From assembly GCF_002797395.1 (NCBI RefSeq), contig NZ_KZ454943.1, positions 1,223,768 through 1,287,767 of the forward strand: DNA of 64,000 bases, read 5' to 3'. Each line of letters starts with the position of its first letter. Position 1 is the first letter of the stretch. The notes under the pieces were generated by a model. It was given only the letters and a program-made list of their open reading frames with translations. It had not been told where the DNA came from and did no database searches. A program made the position numbers and the translations under genes. Source of the stretch: Bacillus solitudinis (lineage in GTDB: Bacteria > Bacillota > Bacilli > Bacillales > Bacillaceae_D). This document shows positions 1-9,369 of the stretch, one piece after another.

Positions 1-391
1 TAATACTTTGTTCTTCATCTAATCTTTTTACGCATTTTTGAATTAATTGTAAAAATTCTTCTTGTTCTAATGTAGGCTTTAAAACGTAATCAATTGCTCC
101 GTATTTTATACCCTCTTTGACATATGCAAACTCATTATAACTACTAATTAAGATGACTATTAATTTCGGGTAGAGATTCAATGCTTTTTTCATGAGAGTC
201 AGGCCATCCATTATCGGCATTTTAATATCGGTAATTAAAATGTCCACATGATTTTCCTTCATTATACTAAAGGCCTCTTCCCCATTAGAAAAATCCCCTA
301 GAAGAGATAATCCCTCTTTATCCCATTCTACAGAAGCCTTTAAACCAGAACGGATGACTGGCTCATCATCAACGATTATGATGTTATACAT
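1..391 (-). CDS. YesN-type response regulator, partial (C-terminus beyond window)
   Basis: 130 codons of an N-terminal receiver domain are visible; the rest lies left of the window. The acidic pocket (VDDE at residues 7-10), phospho-acceptor Asp55 in ITDIKMP and the switch lysine in DYVLKP (about residue 107) are all present. The ATG at 391 is preceded by GAGGTGAGG, which overlaps the TGA stop of the upstream kinase, so the two genes are translationally coupled. Partner of the adjacent YesM-type kinase. An AraC-type DNA-binding domain is expected in the missing part from family knowledge (the other three regulators in this window have one) but cannot be seen. Likely controls the neighbouring ABC importer and GH66 genes. 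Confidence 0.9.
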   Translation of the reverse strand, partial: MYNIIIVDDEPVIRSGLKASVEWDKEGLSLLGDFSNGEEAFSIMKENHVDILITDIKMPIMDGLTLMKKALNLYPKLIVILISSYNEFAYVKEGIKYGAIDYVLKPTLEQEEFLQLIQKCVKRLDEEQSI

Positions 392-396
392 GATCC

Positions 397-2184
397 TCAC
401 CTCAGTTTTTTCGGTTTCACGATAAGCTCAACGATTGTTCCACTAGTGCTACTTTCGACTTTTACAGTAGAATCACTTTCAAAATAAAGGTTGACTGACT
501 CAAATACATGAAGCAAACCTATTCCAACAGACGTATTAGGTGTGAATGCCGCTTGTTGAACCTGGCTTAATCTTTCCTTTTCCATTCCTCTACCATTATC
601 ATGAATAACTATTTCTACTCCATCGTCCATCTTCCGTCCAGATATTTTAATTATACCTTCTCTATCAGTTGGTACAATTCCATGAAAAATAGCGTTTTCA
701 ACAATAGGCTGAAGAAGCATTTGAGGAATTTGAAAGTCATTCACTTCAAGGTCAATATCTAATTGCAAATGAAAGGTTTGTTCATAACGAATTTGCATGA
801 TCTCAATAAACTTTTCTATAATGTTTAATTCTTCTTGTAGTGTAACAAACGTTCCTTTTTTGCCCATATTCGCTTCAAGTAACCTAGTTAGTGCAGACAA
901 AGCTGTATTTGCCCGGTCAACCTGTTTGAATTTAACTAACCAACGAATTGTACTTAGTGTATTAAATAAAAAGTGTGGATTTATCCGGTGTTTTACCGCA
1001 CGTAATTCTGCTTCTTTTTTTTGAACTTGTTCTATTTTCACTTGGTCAATTAAAAACTCAACCTTTTCAAGCATCCGATTAAACTCCCTGCTCATTACTC
1101 CAACTTCATCGGATGCCTGTACACTAGTTCTAACATTGAAGTTCCCTTCTCCTACAAGTTTCATCTGTCTTGTAAGCACTTTGATTGGATTAGTCACATG
1201 GTTAGCGAAAAAGATACCAATCATAATTGCTAAGATGCCAAAACCGATAGATGATAGGATTACAATGGTTTGAATCGTTAGTAATTGTCCGGTAATTTCT
1301 TGAATTGGGACGATTCCTACTATTGTCCATCCGTTTGAAATAGGTTGTTTTACTCCATAATATTTAAGTCCATCTTTTTCAAACTCAAACTCTATTTCAT
1401 TTCTATTTATAGTGTGATGATACAACTCTTGATTTGAAATTAATTGGTTGACCTTCTCGAAATCTGTATCAATCATGATTTTTCCTTGTTGGTCAACAAC
1501 AAAAAAACGTCCTGTTTTTCCTAAAGTAATCTGATTAATTTTTTCAAGTACTGCATTCCCATCAAGAAAAACTTGAATGTAAGCTATATTCTCTAAATTA
1601 TTAAAGTCCTTCAATACCCGACTAATCGGTAAAACCAATTCGGTATGGTCACCTGCACCACTAAACTGATCATATTGAAGTCCCTGCCAAAATAAATCAC
1701 CATCTAGTTCAATTGTTTCATTTAACCAATCTAGTTCCTGCAAATTATATTGAGAGTATTTAAACGATGAAAAATTACCACTCCCCCAACTTGTTCCTTC
1801 TTCCTTTAGAACATAAATCATGCCTACTATAGAGCTTGAATATATACTTTCGTTTAATAATGAACCCATAGCTTCATTATTTTTCTGGCGCTCATTAACC
1901 GGAAGTTCTGCATCTAGATCCTGTTTAACAATTGTCTGGAGCCTCTCGTTGCTATAGATGAAATCTGACACATCACTACCTGTTGTCAAAACATAAGACA
2001 GAGAATCAGCTGCTTGTCGGGCAATTTGCAATGAAGTTTCTCTTACATTTTCTTTTATAATGTTTGATGAGGATACATAAAAGAAAACATTATTAAATAG
2101 AGTAGGGATCAAACTCACAATTAGAATCACAAAGACAACTTTTGTAGCGAATCGATTTTTAATCAAGTTTTTATTGGTCATCAT
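397..2184 (-). CDS. YesM-type membrane sensor histidine kinase
   Basis: 595 aa. TM1 about residues 14-36, a large extracellular Cache-like sensor domain, TM2 about 303-328, HAMP about 330-380, then a His_kinase domain (PF06580 type) with NPHFLFN at 402-408 (candidate phospho-His404), N-box LQPIVENAIFHG at 491-502 and G-box DNGRGM at 529-534. Start: two adjacent ATGs follow AGAGGATTAA, so residue 1 or 2 is the initiator. The stop overlaps the RBS of the response regulator gene. It lies 230 bp downstream of the CUT1 permease genes on the same strand, which suggests it senses the sugar (perhaps isomalto-oligosaccharides) that this importer takes up; the ligand is inference. Confidence 0.93.
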   Translation of the reverse strand: MMTNKNLIKNRFATKVVFVILIVSLIPTLFNNVFFYVSSSNIIKENVRETSLQIARQAADSLSYVLTTGSDVSDFIYSNERLQTIVKQDLDAELPVNERQKNNEAMGSLLNESIYSSSIVGMIYVLKEEGTSWGSGNFSSFKYSQYNLQELDWLNETIELDGDLFWQGLQYDQFSGAGDHTELVLPISRVLKDFNNLENIAYIQVFLDGNAVLEKINQITLGKTGRFFVVDQQGKIMIDTDFEKVNQLISNQELYHHTINRNEIEFEFEKDGLKYYGVKQPISNGWTIVGIVPIQEITGQLLTIQTIVILSSIGFGILAIMIGIFFANHVTNPIKVLTRQMKLVGEGNFNVRTSVQASDEVGVMSREFNRMLEKVEFLIDQVKIEQVQKKEAELRAVKHRINPHFLFNTLSTIRWLVKFKQVDRANTALSALTRLLEANMGKKGTFVTLQEELNIIEKFIEIMQIRYEQTFHLQLDIDLEVNDFQIPQMLLQPIVENAIFHGIVPTDREGIIKISGRKMDDGVEIVIHDNGRGMEKERLSQVQQAAFTPNTSVGIGLLHVFESVNLYFESDSTVKVESSTSGTIVELIVKPKKLR

Positions 2185-2414
2185 TTAATCCTCTTTATTC
2201 ACACGACTTCTTGGTATCATCATAACTTTCTCATTATGTTCTAGCAAGTTACTACTTGTACGCAATCATAGCCATAGTTCTATACTTTAACTCAACTGTT
2301 GAACCAAAGAAGTATGCGTATAGTACTTTAATCAGGATCAGGATGCTGCTCTGCAACGATCCGTCATCACATTGAAGCGTGCATCTGTCTAAAGGTTACA
2401 AATATAGCTTTCTA

Positions 2415-3254
2415 TTAACCTTTAACAGCTCCCTCACTTCCACCAGGTTGAACAAATTTCTTTTGGAAGATAATATAAATTACAATAACCGGAAGAATTG
2501 CAATAATTGACGCTGCAAACACTAACGACCAGTTACTTGCATGTTGTCCTTGGAACATCATTAAGGCGATTGGTAATGTTCGCATAGCTTCATCCTTAAT
2601 AATCGTTAAAGCCACGAAATATTCATCCCATGTCCCTGAGAATGAGAAAATTGCCATCGTACCTAGAGCCGGCTTGGAGAGTGGTAAGTAAATATGCCGA
2701 AAAATACGCCAATTACCTCCCCCATCGATAAGGATTGATTCTTCTAAATCTTTTGGGATTGTCTCGAAGAATCCGCGCAGGAAGAAGGTTGAACCAACAA
2801 TACCTCCACCGATATAAATCAACCATAATCCTAGATACGTGTTGACCAATCCGAGACTATTAATTACCGTAAATTGGGGAACTATGGCTAAGACAAGTGG
2901 GATCATCATCGTAAATAAAAAGGTTCTAAACAGGAACTCTTTGAAAGGAAATTCAAAGCGCACAAATGCATACGCAGTCAAAGCTCCTAAAAAAAGACCT
3001 ACTGCCATCGCGACACCTGCTATGAGTAAACTGTTTAAAAAGTAACGATAAAACTGATAGCCGGTCCACACTTCAACATAATTGTCAAAATTCGGACGTG
3101 CGGCGAATACTTCATTTGGCCGCGGCAGTGAATAAGCACCCTTTAAAAAAGTCGTTAATATCATATAAATAAATGGGAACACAAACGCAATGACCCCGAG
3201 AATTAATATCGTATAAACAACAATTTTCCAAAATAAATTTTTTTTCTTATTCAA
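2415..3254 (-). CDS. Carbohydrate ABC transporter permease, MalG/CUT1 type
   Basis: 279 aa integral membrane protein with six predicted transmembrane segments. The cytoplasmic EAA loop is clear (EESILIDGGG ... IYLPLSKP at about residues 192-216), which contacts the ATPase. It ends 230 bp before the sensor kinase and starts 23 bp after the partner permease. Together with the upstream permease and binding protein it forms a CUT1 importer; no ATPase gene is near, so a shared MsmX-like ATPase is expected. Substrate inferred as dextran-derived isomalto-oligosaccharides because a secreted GH66 enzyme is adjacent. Confidence 0.94.
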   Translation of the reverse strand: MNKKKNLFWKIVVYTILILGVIAFVFPFIYMILTTFLKGAYSLPRPNEVFAARPNFDNYVEVWTGYQFYRYFLNSLLIAGVAMAVGLFLGALTAYAFVRFEFPFKEFLFRTFLFTMMIPLVLAIVPQFTVINSLGLVNTYLGLWLIYIGGGIVGSTFFLRGFFETIPKDLEESILIDGGGNWRIFRHIYLPLSKPALGTMAIFSFSGTWDEYFVALTIIKDEAMRTLPIALMMFQGQHASNWSLVFAASIIAILPVIVIYIIFQKKFVQPGGSEGAVKG

Positions 3255-3277
3255 TGTTATCCCTCCTCACCAATCTT

Positions 3278-4261
3278 TTAATAAAACTTCTGTTTTCCAA
3301 TCTTCTTCTGCTGACTCCACGTTAATATGAAGATAGTGATACCCATCATGACCCCTAGTGCGGATGAATAACCAAAGTTAAGATTTTCAAAAGCTTCCGT
3401 ATAAATCATACTTTGTAAAACTTCTGTTTGATTCATCGGTCCACCGCCAGTAATAAAGTATACTTGCGGAAAGATATTAAATGCGCCCATGACTAATTGA
3501 ATCATAATGAAAATGGTTATAGGAGCAAGCATCGGGATCGTAATATATCGAAATAATTTTATACCATTTGCTCCATCTATTGTCGCAGCTTCATATAATG
3601 ATTTCGGAATATTTTGTAGTGCTGCCAAGTAAATCACTACTGTCCAGCCTACCGTTTTCCAAATGTGGAATGCCCATATGACAAACATTGCGGACCATTG
3701 ATTTTGTAACCATCCGATTGGTTGATTAATAATTCCTAATTGTGTATATAGCACATAGTTAATTAACCCACTCTCACCATCTGCAAATAAATAGCGGAAT
3801 AAAAAAGCCACCACGATCCAAGAAGTAATAATCGGTAAATAATATAACGTCCTAAACGTAATTTTATATTTAATAAACTGTAAATTAATGAGTACTGCGA
3901 AAAATATTCCTAAAAACCAATTGATAGGAACGGTTACCACAGTATTTAAGAACGTATTTCTAACCGCATAACCAAATTTTTCGTCTTGAAATGCCTTCAA
4001 GTAATTTTCAAATCCAACCCATGGGCTATCGGCACCTGGCATAATACTATAATCTTGAAGGCTCATCACGACCCCTTTAAATAACGGGTAAATCACGAAG
4101 ACTCCTGTACCAATTAACCCTAAAATCAAAAACGGAAAAACTTCTCTCCACTGTTTTAGCCCTTTTTTGATGCTCGTTCGTTCTTTTATTTTCTTCGGCC
4201 CTTTTTGTTTCATTTGGAGAAAACGTGTATTTCGAGCATTTCGAGCAGTTGAATAACTCAA
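3278..4261 (-). CDS. Carbohydrate ABC transporter permease, MalF/UgpA type
   Basis: 327 aa. A basic N-terminal cytoplasmic tail (about 45 residues rich in K/R) precedes six predicted transmembrane helices. EAA loop YEAATIDGANG ... ITIPMLAP is present. The start is most likely TTG at 4261, because AGAGGTGA lies seven bases upstream and no ATG is near. Partner of the MalG-like permease 23 bp downstream. A GC-rich hairpin separates it from the binding-protein gene upstream, which would let the binding protein be made in excess. Confidence 0.93.
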   Translation of the reverse strand: MSYSTARNARNTRFLQMKQKGPKKIKERTSIKKGLKQWREVFPFLILGLIGTGVFVIYPLFKGVVMSLQDYSIMPGADSPWVGFENYLKAFQDEKFGYAVRNTFLNTVVTVPINWFLGIFFAVLINLQFIKYKITFRTLYYLPIITSWIVVAFLFRYLFADGESGLINYVLYTQLGIINQPIGWLQNQWSAMFVIWAFHIWKTVGWTVVIYLAALQNIPKSLYEAATIDGANGIKLFRYITIPMLAPITIFIMIQLVMGAFNIFPQVYFITGGGPMNQTEVLQSMIYTEAFENLNFGYSSALGVMMGITIFILTWSQQKKIGKQKFY

Positions 4262-4300
4262 TATTCTTCACCTCTTTTACTAAAATTTTAGTAGGAAAGG

Positions 4301-4316
4301 GGGGACAAATGTCCCC
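4301..4316 (-). terminator. Intercistronic hairpin between binding protein and permease genes
   Basis: GGGGACA / TGTCCCC is a perfect 7-bp stem with a 2-nt centre in the 117-bp gap. It is not followed by a U-run on the minus strand, so it is more likely an mRNA-stabilising or partial attenuation hairpin than a full terminator. A second small palindrome, ACTAAAATTTTAGT, lies next to it. Confidence 0.45.
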
Positions 4317-4378
4317 TCGCCATAATCCTTTGCGTAATCAGCCGGGGTATGACCCTTTATAAGTCACTCTTTAAAATT

Positions 4379-5659
4379 TTAATTATCGATTATCACATCG
4401 GCTTTTCTTGCCGCATCATCCAATGCCTCTTTAGGTTCCATTTCTCCACGGATTACTTTTTCAACATTTAAAGTGATAACGGCCTCAACCTCGGCCCATT
4501 CTGCTAATGGTGTACGCGGTATAGCTGTATTTAGTTGCTCAACATACTGCTGAACAAATGGTAACTCTAAAAATTCTGGATCTTCTGCAGCTGCCATATT
4601 GGATGGAATAAGTCCTGTTTCTCTGGCCATAATTGCTTGTGGCTCTTCACTCGTCATCCATTTTGCAAACGTCCAAGCTGCTTCTTTATTTTTTGCGTTC
4701 TCAAAAATTACAAGGTTCTCTCCACCTATCACGGAACGGCTTCCACCATCCCCTTCTGGGATATTGGCCCAGACCGCATAATCTAATGGATTAGGTTTTC
4801 CTTTTTCATTCATTAAAATACTGAAAAACCAAGGTCCATCATCGATCATTAAATATTCGTCACGTTCAAGCCCCTCCCACGTTCCAGGTTCTCCACCCGT
4901 AAGAGTTGGGCTAACTAAACCTTCTTCTTGCCAACGAACGATTGTTTCTAAGGCTTTTACACTTTCATCGCTGTTCAAATACCCTTCAAATTGAGAATAA
5001 TCCGCGTTGGTTAACGTTCCACCTAAACTCCCAAAGTATGGTAGAAAAGGCCAAGTACCATCAATGGCACCAATTGAAATTCCACCCTTTGCTCCTGCTT
5101 CAACAGCCTTCCGAGCAGCATCTTCGAGTTCTTCCATTGTTGCAGGAGCCTCACTATAACCAGCTTTCTCCAACAATGCTTTATTATAAATAGCTATTTT
5201 TGTATTGGTGTTAATTGGTAATCCATAATAACCATCGTTGTAAAAATTTGTAGCCATCGGTACTTCAAATAATTGTTCTTTTACTTCAGTAAAACCATCA
5301 AGCTCACTAACATTTGCTAATGCATTAAGTTCGGCAAATTCAGGCACCCACGCAAGGTCCATCCTCATTAAATCAGGAGAAGCATTCCCAGCTACTCCAG
5401 CAACAATCTGTTGCTTTAACCCCTCTACTGGTTGCCTAGTAAGCTTAAGTTCCATTTCCGGATATTCCTCTTCAAATGCTGGTTTAATTTGTTCTACTAA
5501 TATTTTTTCTTCTTGCTCTCCATATGTGTGCCAGTAGTCTATTACTACTTTTGATCCATCACCATTACTTGATGCATCATCATTCGATGAACATGCAGCG
5601 CTTACAACAACAAGTAAGACCAACATTGATATGAATAAAGATACTTTTACTTTTTTCAT
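4379..5659 (-). CDS. Sugar-binding lipoprotein of CUT1 ABC importer
   Basis: 426 aa. N-terminal lipoprotein signal with lipobox VVSAAC (Cys23) followed by a Ser/Asn/Asp-rich linker. The body is a family-1 extracellular solute-binding protein (MalE/UgpB-like: VVIDYWHTYGEQE, then GLPINTNTKIAIYNK and the C-terminal AIMARETGLIPSN region). Anchored outside the membrane, it delivers sugar to the two downstream permeases. RBS AAGGGGG precedes the ATG at 5659. The upstream region carries a repeated GGTGTYTYAT motif that may be a regulator site. Ligand inferred from the adjacent GH66 dextranase-like gene. Confidence 0.93.
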   Translation of the reverse strand: MKKVKVSLFISMLVLLVVVSAACSSNDDASSNGDGSKVVIDYWHTYGEQEEKILVEQIKPAFEEEYPEMELKLTRQPVEGLKQQIVAGVAGNASPDLMRMDLAWVPEFAELNALANVSELDGFTEVKEQLFEVPMATNFYNDGYYGLPINTNTKIAIYNKALLEKAGYSEAPATMEELEDAARKAVEAGAKGGISIGAIDGTWPFLPYFGSLGGTLTNADYSQFEGYLNSDESVKALETIVRWQEEGLVSPTLTGGEPGTWEGLERDEYLMIDDGPWFFSILMNEKGKPNPLDYAVWANIPEGDGGSRSVIGGENLVIFENAKNKEAAWTFAKWMTSEEPQAIMARETGLIPSNMAAAEDPEFLELPFVQQYVEQLNTAIPRTPLAEWAEVEAVITLNVEKVIRGEMEPKEALDDAARKADVIIDN

Positions 5660-5740
5660 TTTTTCATCCCCCTTGTATTTAAGTACATGTTTATTATCTA
5701 CCGGAAACTATCTACATGAAACCGCTCACATTATGAATAT

Positions 5741-5829
5741 GGTGTCTTATATTCCGATTAATTAATCTTGTTTTACCATATTTATCCAATGGTGTTTCAT
5801 ATCATTATAAAACAGTAGAATAAGACACC
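5741..5829. promoter_or_regulatory. Repeated GGTGTYTYAT motif upstream of the ABC importer
   Basis: GGTGTCTTAT at 5741-5750, GGTGTTTCAT at 5791-5800 (start-to-start 50 bp, same orientation) and an inverted exact copy of the first (ATAAGACACC) at 5820-5829. They sit between the binding-protein start (5659) and the end of the GH66 gene. The phased layout fits an activator site, possibly for the AraC-type regulator at the left edge. Function is inference. Confidence 0.35.
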
Positions 5830-5856
5830 TTTTAAAAATATTTACATGCTCCTAAA

Positions 5857-5902
5857 TATAAGAAAAGTCATAACCCTCTATCGGATCATGACTTTTCTTA
5901 TA
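5857..5902 (-). terminator. Terminator of the GH66 gene
   Basis: Perfect 15-bp inverted repeat (TATAAGAAAAGTCAT / ATGACTTTTCTTATA, 5857-5871 and 5888-5902) immediately after the stop codon of the GH66 gene on the minus strand. The U-rich end is provided by the arm itself. Confidence 0.75.
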
Positions 5903-5903
5903 T

Positions 5904-8489
5904 TTAATTAATTGAAAATGTTTTATTTTTAACTATTTCAACATCGTCAATTTGTAAGTTAGCAAAATCATCAGTAGCTTGATAGAACGCGATATTCAGC
6001 TCTCCATTTGCAACCTCAACAGTTCCGCTGATCTTTACGTACTCATTACCATGTAGAATGTCACTATAAAGCGTGTCACCACCGAAACCTGATAGCTCCA
6101 TTCTGCTTACCGTAGGAGTACCCGTATTTTGCTTCACCATAGCAGTGACAGTGTAAGTGCCGTTTTCTATACGTGTAAGGTCTTGCTCTATTTTTTGTTC
6201 ATAGGAATTATCACCCCAAAAGTAAGCCTTATATTCACCGCTATAGACATCGCTACCGTCGACGCCAACATTTGCACCTGATATATTCCAACCTCTTAGG
6301 TCTCCTCTTTCAAAACCACCGTTTATGATTTCAGCTGGCAAAGTAAATTCTTCTTCCTCATTAGATTCATCATTGCTCATATAGTTGATAAGCCTTTCAA
6401 CGATCTCATTTAGGCTATCCCTTGCCTCAGGCTTGACGTTTCGATCATTTGATTTATGAGTTAAATGAGATAAATAACCTTCTAAGAATTTAATAGCTTG
6501 ATCATTTGAACCTTTCTCTAAATTTTGATCTGATTGTTTAAGTTTATTGGTAAGTTGCTTAACCAAAGGACCTTTCAAATCACCATTTTTGATATAAGTA
6601 TCCATCAATTGTGTTAATTCAACCCTCGGATCTTTTCCTTGATCAGATTTGTCCCCGCTCATATAAATCATGTTCCAGTATTCTAAAGACGGAACGGTAA
6701 TTTTCACATAATTACCGTAATCATCACGGCCCTTTGTGAAAGCTAGTTCTTTGGAACGTCCATCATGTTCATCTGGTGAAGCCATCCATACAGAGTTCAC
6801 TTCATCTGAATGATAATATTTCACTTCAAAGTTAGATATTTTGTCTGGGGTTTCCTTTTGACCATCGTTTGCTCTCCAGTCATTTTGACTTACTCCCAAT
6901 AAGTTGATCATCTGGATGGTCTCATACTCACTATCTTTTTTACCATATGTCCAGATTGTATTTGGATCGCCATAAGGGGTATTTTCAAAGTCTAGTACTT
7001 CAATGCGGTTCTGTGTTTCTATTTGCCCATCTCGAAGTAAGTTTTGGTACGCAACAATAAAGTCATATTGTTTAGCTATACGTTGTTTTAATTCTTCATC
7101 CATATATAAGTGTTGAGCTGGGAAATATTCGTTGCTTAACATATTCCCATTATCGCCAAGCTCCATACGAGATCCACCTGCTGCATATACAGATGCACCC
7201 GTTAAAAGAACAGATGCTGTATTAAAAGGACTACCCGGGTTTTTCTCGCCGTAATCATAACTCATATAAGCAGGGATGACTAATGATTTTCCACCGCTTT
7301 CCTCTCTTGATCTCTCAATTTCTTTCTTTAAAGAGTAGTAAGATTCATATAGTTCTCCATCAATGTCTCTATCCCATGGCCAGATTTCTGAGTACAACAC
7401 GTCTACATCACTTATATTAACCTTTTCAATCCCTTGTGCTCCAACTGGATTAAAAACCAGGTATTTATCTCCTATTGCTTCCTTAGCTGCGTTCAGGAAT
7501 TCAGTGTATGTGTCTTTCACATAGAGCGTTTTCCCATCAGCCGTTTGCATCTCGCCCCATTCACCAACCGTATCAGAGTGCCAACCATCAAATTCAAAAG
7601 CATCAAACACTTTATTTGACTCAGCAAAGATATAATCTTGCCACTCCTTGTTGCTCATATCGAAGAAGTATAAATGGGTAATCCCTGTTGGAGTTGAATC
7701 TGACATTTTAAATTGAAAATGACCTTCTCCGTTATCGTTGTTTTCAGAATAATATAAAGCCCAGTCTTGCTTAACACCATCCTCTTCGTATCCTGAGACT
7801 GCAGCATACGCCATATTATAAGCCATGTTGACCATGTTTACGTCGTGAGCTTCAGAAATATAACTGGTAACTGAATCCCCATAAATCTTTCTACCCGACC
7901 AGTCGTCCCAAACTTCCAAGTTATCAGCTACTGGCTTATGATGACGATATTTCCAATCATAATATTGCAGGGCGTTGATATGGTAATCCTTTAGTTTTTC
8001 AATTCTTTTGGCAGCATCAACATCCTCTGTAAAATCCCATACATAACCATAACGGGGGAACTTTGTCCATGATGACGAAACATCAACACCTACTGTGTTA
8101 GAATCTATAAGATTATTAGATGAATCTCTGATATCTACTTCAATTAAATACCCTTTAAAATCTGTTGAAGGAGCTTCCCAGTTTGCTACAATTCTGTCAT
8201 CTTCATTATTTGTTAAAGCAAATGACTTTTCAATCGTTGAACCAATCTGACTTTCAATGTGTTTGGCGTTAATCTCAACAGTCCCAGTAAAGTCACTTCC
8301 CGTTGTATTTTTTAGGTTAATACGAATCTCAATAGTGTCTCCTGGGTCATACATAGCTTTATCAGTTGTTACTCTTTGTATCATCTCCCCTTTACTTGTT
8401 GCAATTGAAGTATTCGGTAAAAACGATGCGCTAGTTAAAAGCATTGTTCCTGTGAGTATCATTGCTACCAGGCTTTTAAAACTCTTCAC
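5904..8489 (-). CDS. Secreted GH66 dextranase-like enzyme with FIMAH and C-terminal jelly-roll domain
   Basis: 861 aa. Signal peptide about 1-32 (SFLPNTSIATS region), an N-terminal Ig-like domain (about 36-136), then a GH66 (beta/alpha)8 catalytic domain. Asp178 (YYDWKYRHHKP), Asp301 (FEFDGWHSDT) and Glu368 (LYSEIWPW) occupy the positions expected for the conserved Asp and the nucleophile and acid/base of GH66; the assignment is by spacing to known members. Residues about 625-705 look like a FIMAH domain (LTNKLKQSDQNLEKG motif), and about 720-857 is a carbohydrate-binding-like beta-sandwich (INGGFERGDLRGW). Only about 30 residues separate Glu368 from the next barrel motif, so no CBM35 insertion is seen there; that favours dextranase over cycloisomaltooligosaccharide glucanotransferase. 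Upstream lie two cre-like sites. Confidence 0.88.
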   Translation of the reverse strand: MKSFKSLVAMILTGTMLLTSASFLPNTSIATSKGEMIQRVTTDKAMYDPGDTIEIRINLKNTTGSDFTGTVEINAKHIESQIGSTIEKSFALTNNEDDRIVANWEAPSTDFKGYLIEVDIRDSSNNLIDSNTVGVDVSSSWTKFPRYGYVWDFTEDVDAAKRIEKLKDYHINALQYYDWKYRHHKPVADNLEVWDDWSGRKIYGDSVTSYISEAHDVNMVNMAYNMAYAAVSGYEEDGVKQDWALYYSENNDNGEGHFQFKMSDSTPTGITHLYFFDMSNKEWQDYIFAESNKVFDAFEFDGWHSDTVGEWGEMQTADGKTLYVKDTYTEFLNAAKEAIGDKYLVFNPVGAQGIEKVNISDVDVLYSEIWPWDRDIDGELYESYYSLKKEIERSREESGGKSLVIPAYMSYDYGEKNPGSPFNTASVLLTGASVYAAGGSRMELGDNGNMLSNEYFPAQHLYMDEELKQRIAKQYDFIVAYQNLLRDGQIETQNRIEVLDFENTPYGDPNTIWTYGKKDSEYETIQMINLLGVSQNDWRANDGQKETPDKISNFEVKYYHSDEVNSVWMASPDEHDGRSKELAFTKGRDDYGNYVKITVPSLEYWNMIYMSGDKSDQGKDPRVELTQLMDTYIKNGDLKGPLVKQLTNKLKQSDQNLEKGSNDQAIKFLEGYLSHLTHKSNDRNVKPEARDSLNEIVERLINYMSNDESNEEEEFTLPAEIINGGFERGDLRGWNISGANVGVDGSDVYSGEYKAYFWGDNSYEQKIEQDLTRIENGTYTVTAMVKQNTGTPTVSRMELSGFGGDTLYSDILHGNEYVKISGTVEVANGELNIAFYQATDDFANLQIDDVEIVKNKTFSIN

Positions 8490-8625
8490 TCTACAAAACC
8501 TCCATTTTTAGTGATTAGTTTTCTTTTCTGTCGAATTTCAATTTGTTGTCGTTTTTTTAGTGCATTTTGGACGCTTTCCTTTGTTATTATAAATTTCCCT
8601 CAAGTTACACACTTTACGTCAATAA

Positions 8626-8639
8626 TGTAAACGTTTTCT
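8626..8639. promoter_or_regulatory. cre-like site upstream of GH66 gene
   Basis: TGTAAACGTTTTCT matches the Bacillus CcpA consensus TGWNANCGNTNWCA at all but the last base. It lies 137 bp upstream of the GH66 start. Confidence 0.6.
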
Positions 8640-8800
8640 TTTCATTTCAAAATTTTTTTGGGTGTTATTTAGTAATTGTGCAATGTGGATTGAATCCAAA
8701 GAAACATTTCTAAACTAAGTTTATAGCCCCCTTTCATTTTCTCCATTGTCGATCAGTTATTTTATCTTACATTATTTCTAACTCATTTCTATAGTAATTT

Positions 8801-8814
8801 TGTAAGCGCTTAAC
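8801..8814. promoter_or_regulatory. Second cre-like site upstream of GH66 gene
   Basis: TGTAAGCGCTTAAC contains the AAGCGCTT core of many cre sites and matches the consensus except the last positions. It is 312 bp upstream of the GH66 start, so its link to that gene is less sure. Confidence 0.45.
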
Positions 8815-8914
8815 TTAATGCACTATTTTCTGGATAATGAACACCAAAGTAGAAGAGGCCACACATATAAAAACAAATTAAAGGTTATTTGTTTAAGGAA
8901 TGGATAAATCCACA

Positions 8915-9128
8915 TTATTTCACCGAGAGAACAGTAGGTGTTCCGATATCAGCACCCGCCTCATTGATCTCCGCTCCCCACCTTCCATATACTTTCTCCG
9001 CCACGAATAACTCCGTTTATTTCTAACTTTCCTCCTGCATGAATTTTCATATTCACACACCCTTTTCCAGTAATTTTCACGTTCCCACTATGCCCCAATA
9101 CTTCCCGCGCGAACACGTTACCACAATG
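8915..9128 (-). pseudogene. Remnant of a DUF342 (FapA-like) protein C-terminus
   Basis: On the minus strand about 70 codons can be read: [19 protein letters not shown], then [23 protein letters not shown], and after a one-base insertion near 8985, [17 protein letters not shown] and TPTVLSVK with a TAA stop. The Gly-rich repeated beta-helix pattern and the GTPTVLSVK end resemble DUF342/FapA-type proteins. There is no start region and an in-frame TAG lies just upstream, so this is a truncated, frameshifted relic. Family call is from motif memory. Confidence 0.6.
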
Positions 9129-9146
9129 GTTCTACTCCCTGATAAA

Positions 9147-9185
9147 AAAACCAGTAAGACACAACAATCGTATCTTACTGGTTTT
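9147..9185. terminator. Hairpin with A/T flanks between gene relics
   Basis: AAAACCAGTAAGA / TCTTACTGGTTTT is a perfect 13-bp inverted repeat with a 13-nt loop and A/T-rich flanks, so it can act on both strands. It survives between two decayed coding fragments. Confidence 0.65.
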
Positions 9186-9207
9186 ATTTTCATCATTCCT
9201 TACTATT

Positions 9208-9369
9208 TTAAGAATCTTTTTCTTCTACTTTTTTTGGACCATTTCGAATTGTTTTCATGTCAAAATAGGCATCTAGTGCATCTTTCGCGATATCTTGAGC
9301 AATCCCTTGTGTCCCGCCATGTGAGTCTAACTTAACATCAGGGACTACAGGTAAATGATGACCCAGTCT
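9208..9369 (-). pseudogene. Short C-terminal coding remnant, family not recognised
   Basis: About 52 sense codons (LPVVPDVKLDSHGGTQG ... KTIRNGPKKVEEKDS) end in TAA at 9208. The amino-acid pattern looks like real protein with a charged tail, but there is no start codon or RBS in this frame and the upstream sequence belongs to another frame. Probably the tail of a lost gene joined to a different fragment. No family assigned. Confidence 0.4.

Noticed and set aside
9039-9335. 98-codon open frame on the plus strand
   Set aside because: No RBS, and it is antisense to the DUF342-like relic and a terminator hairpin; composition is not protein-like.
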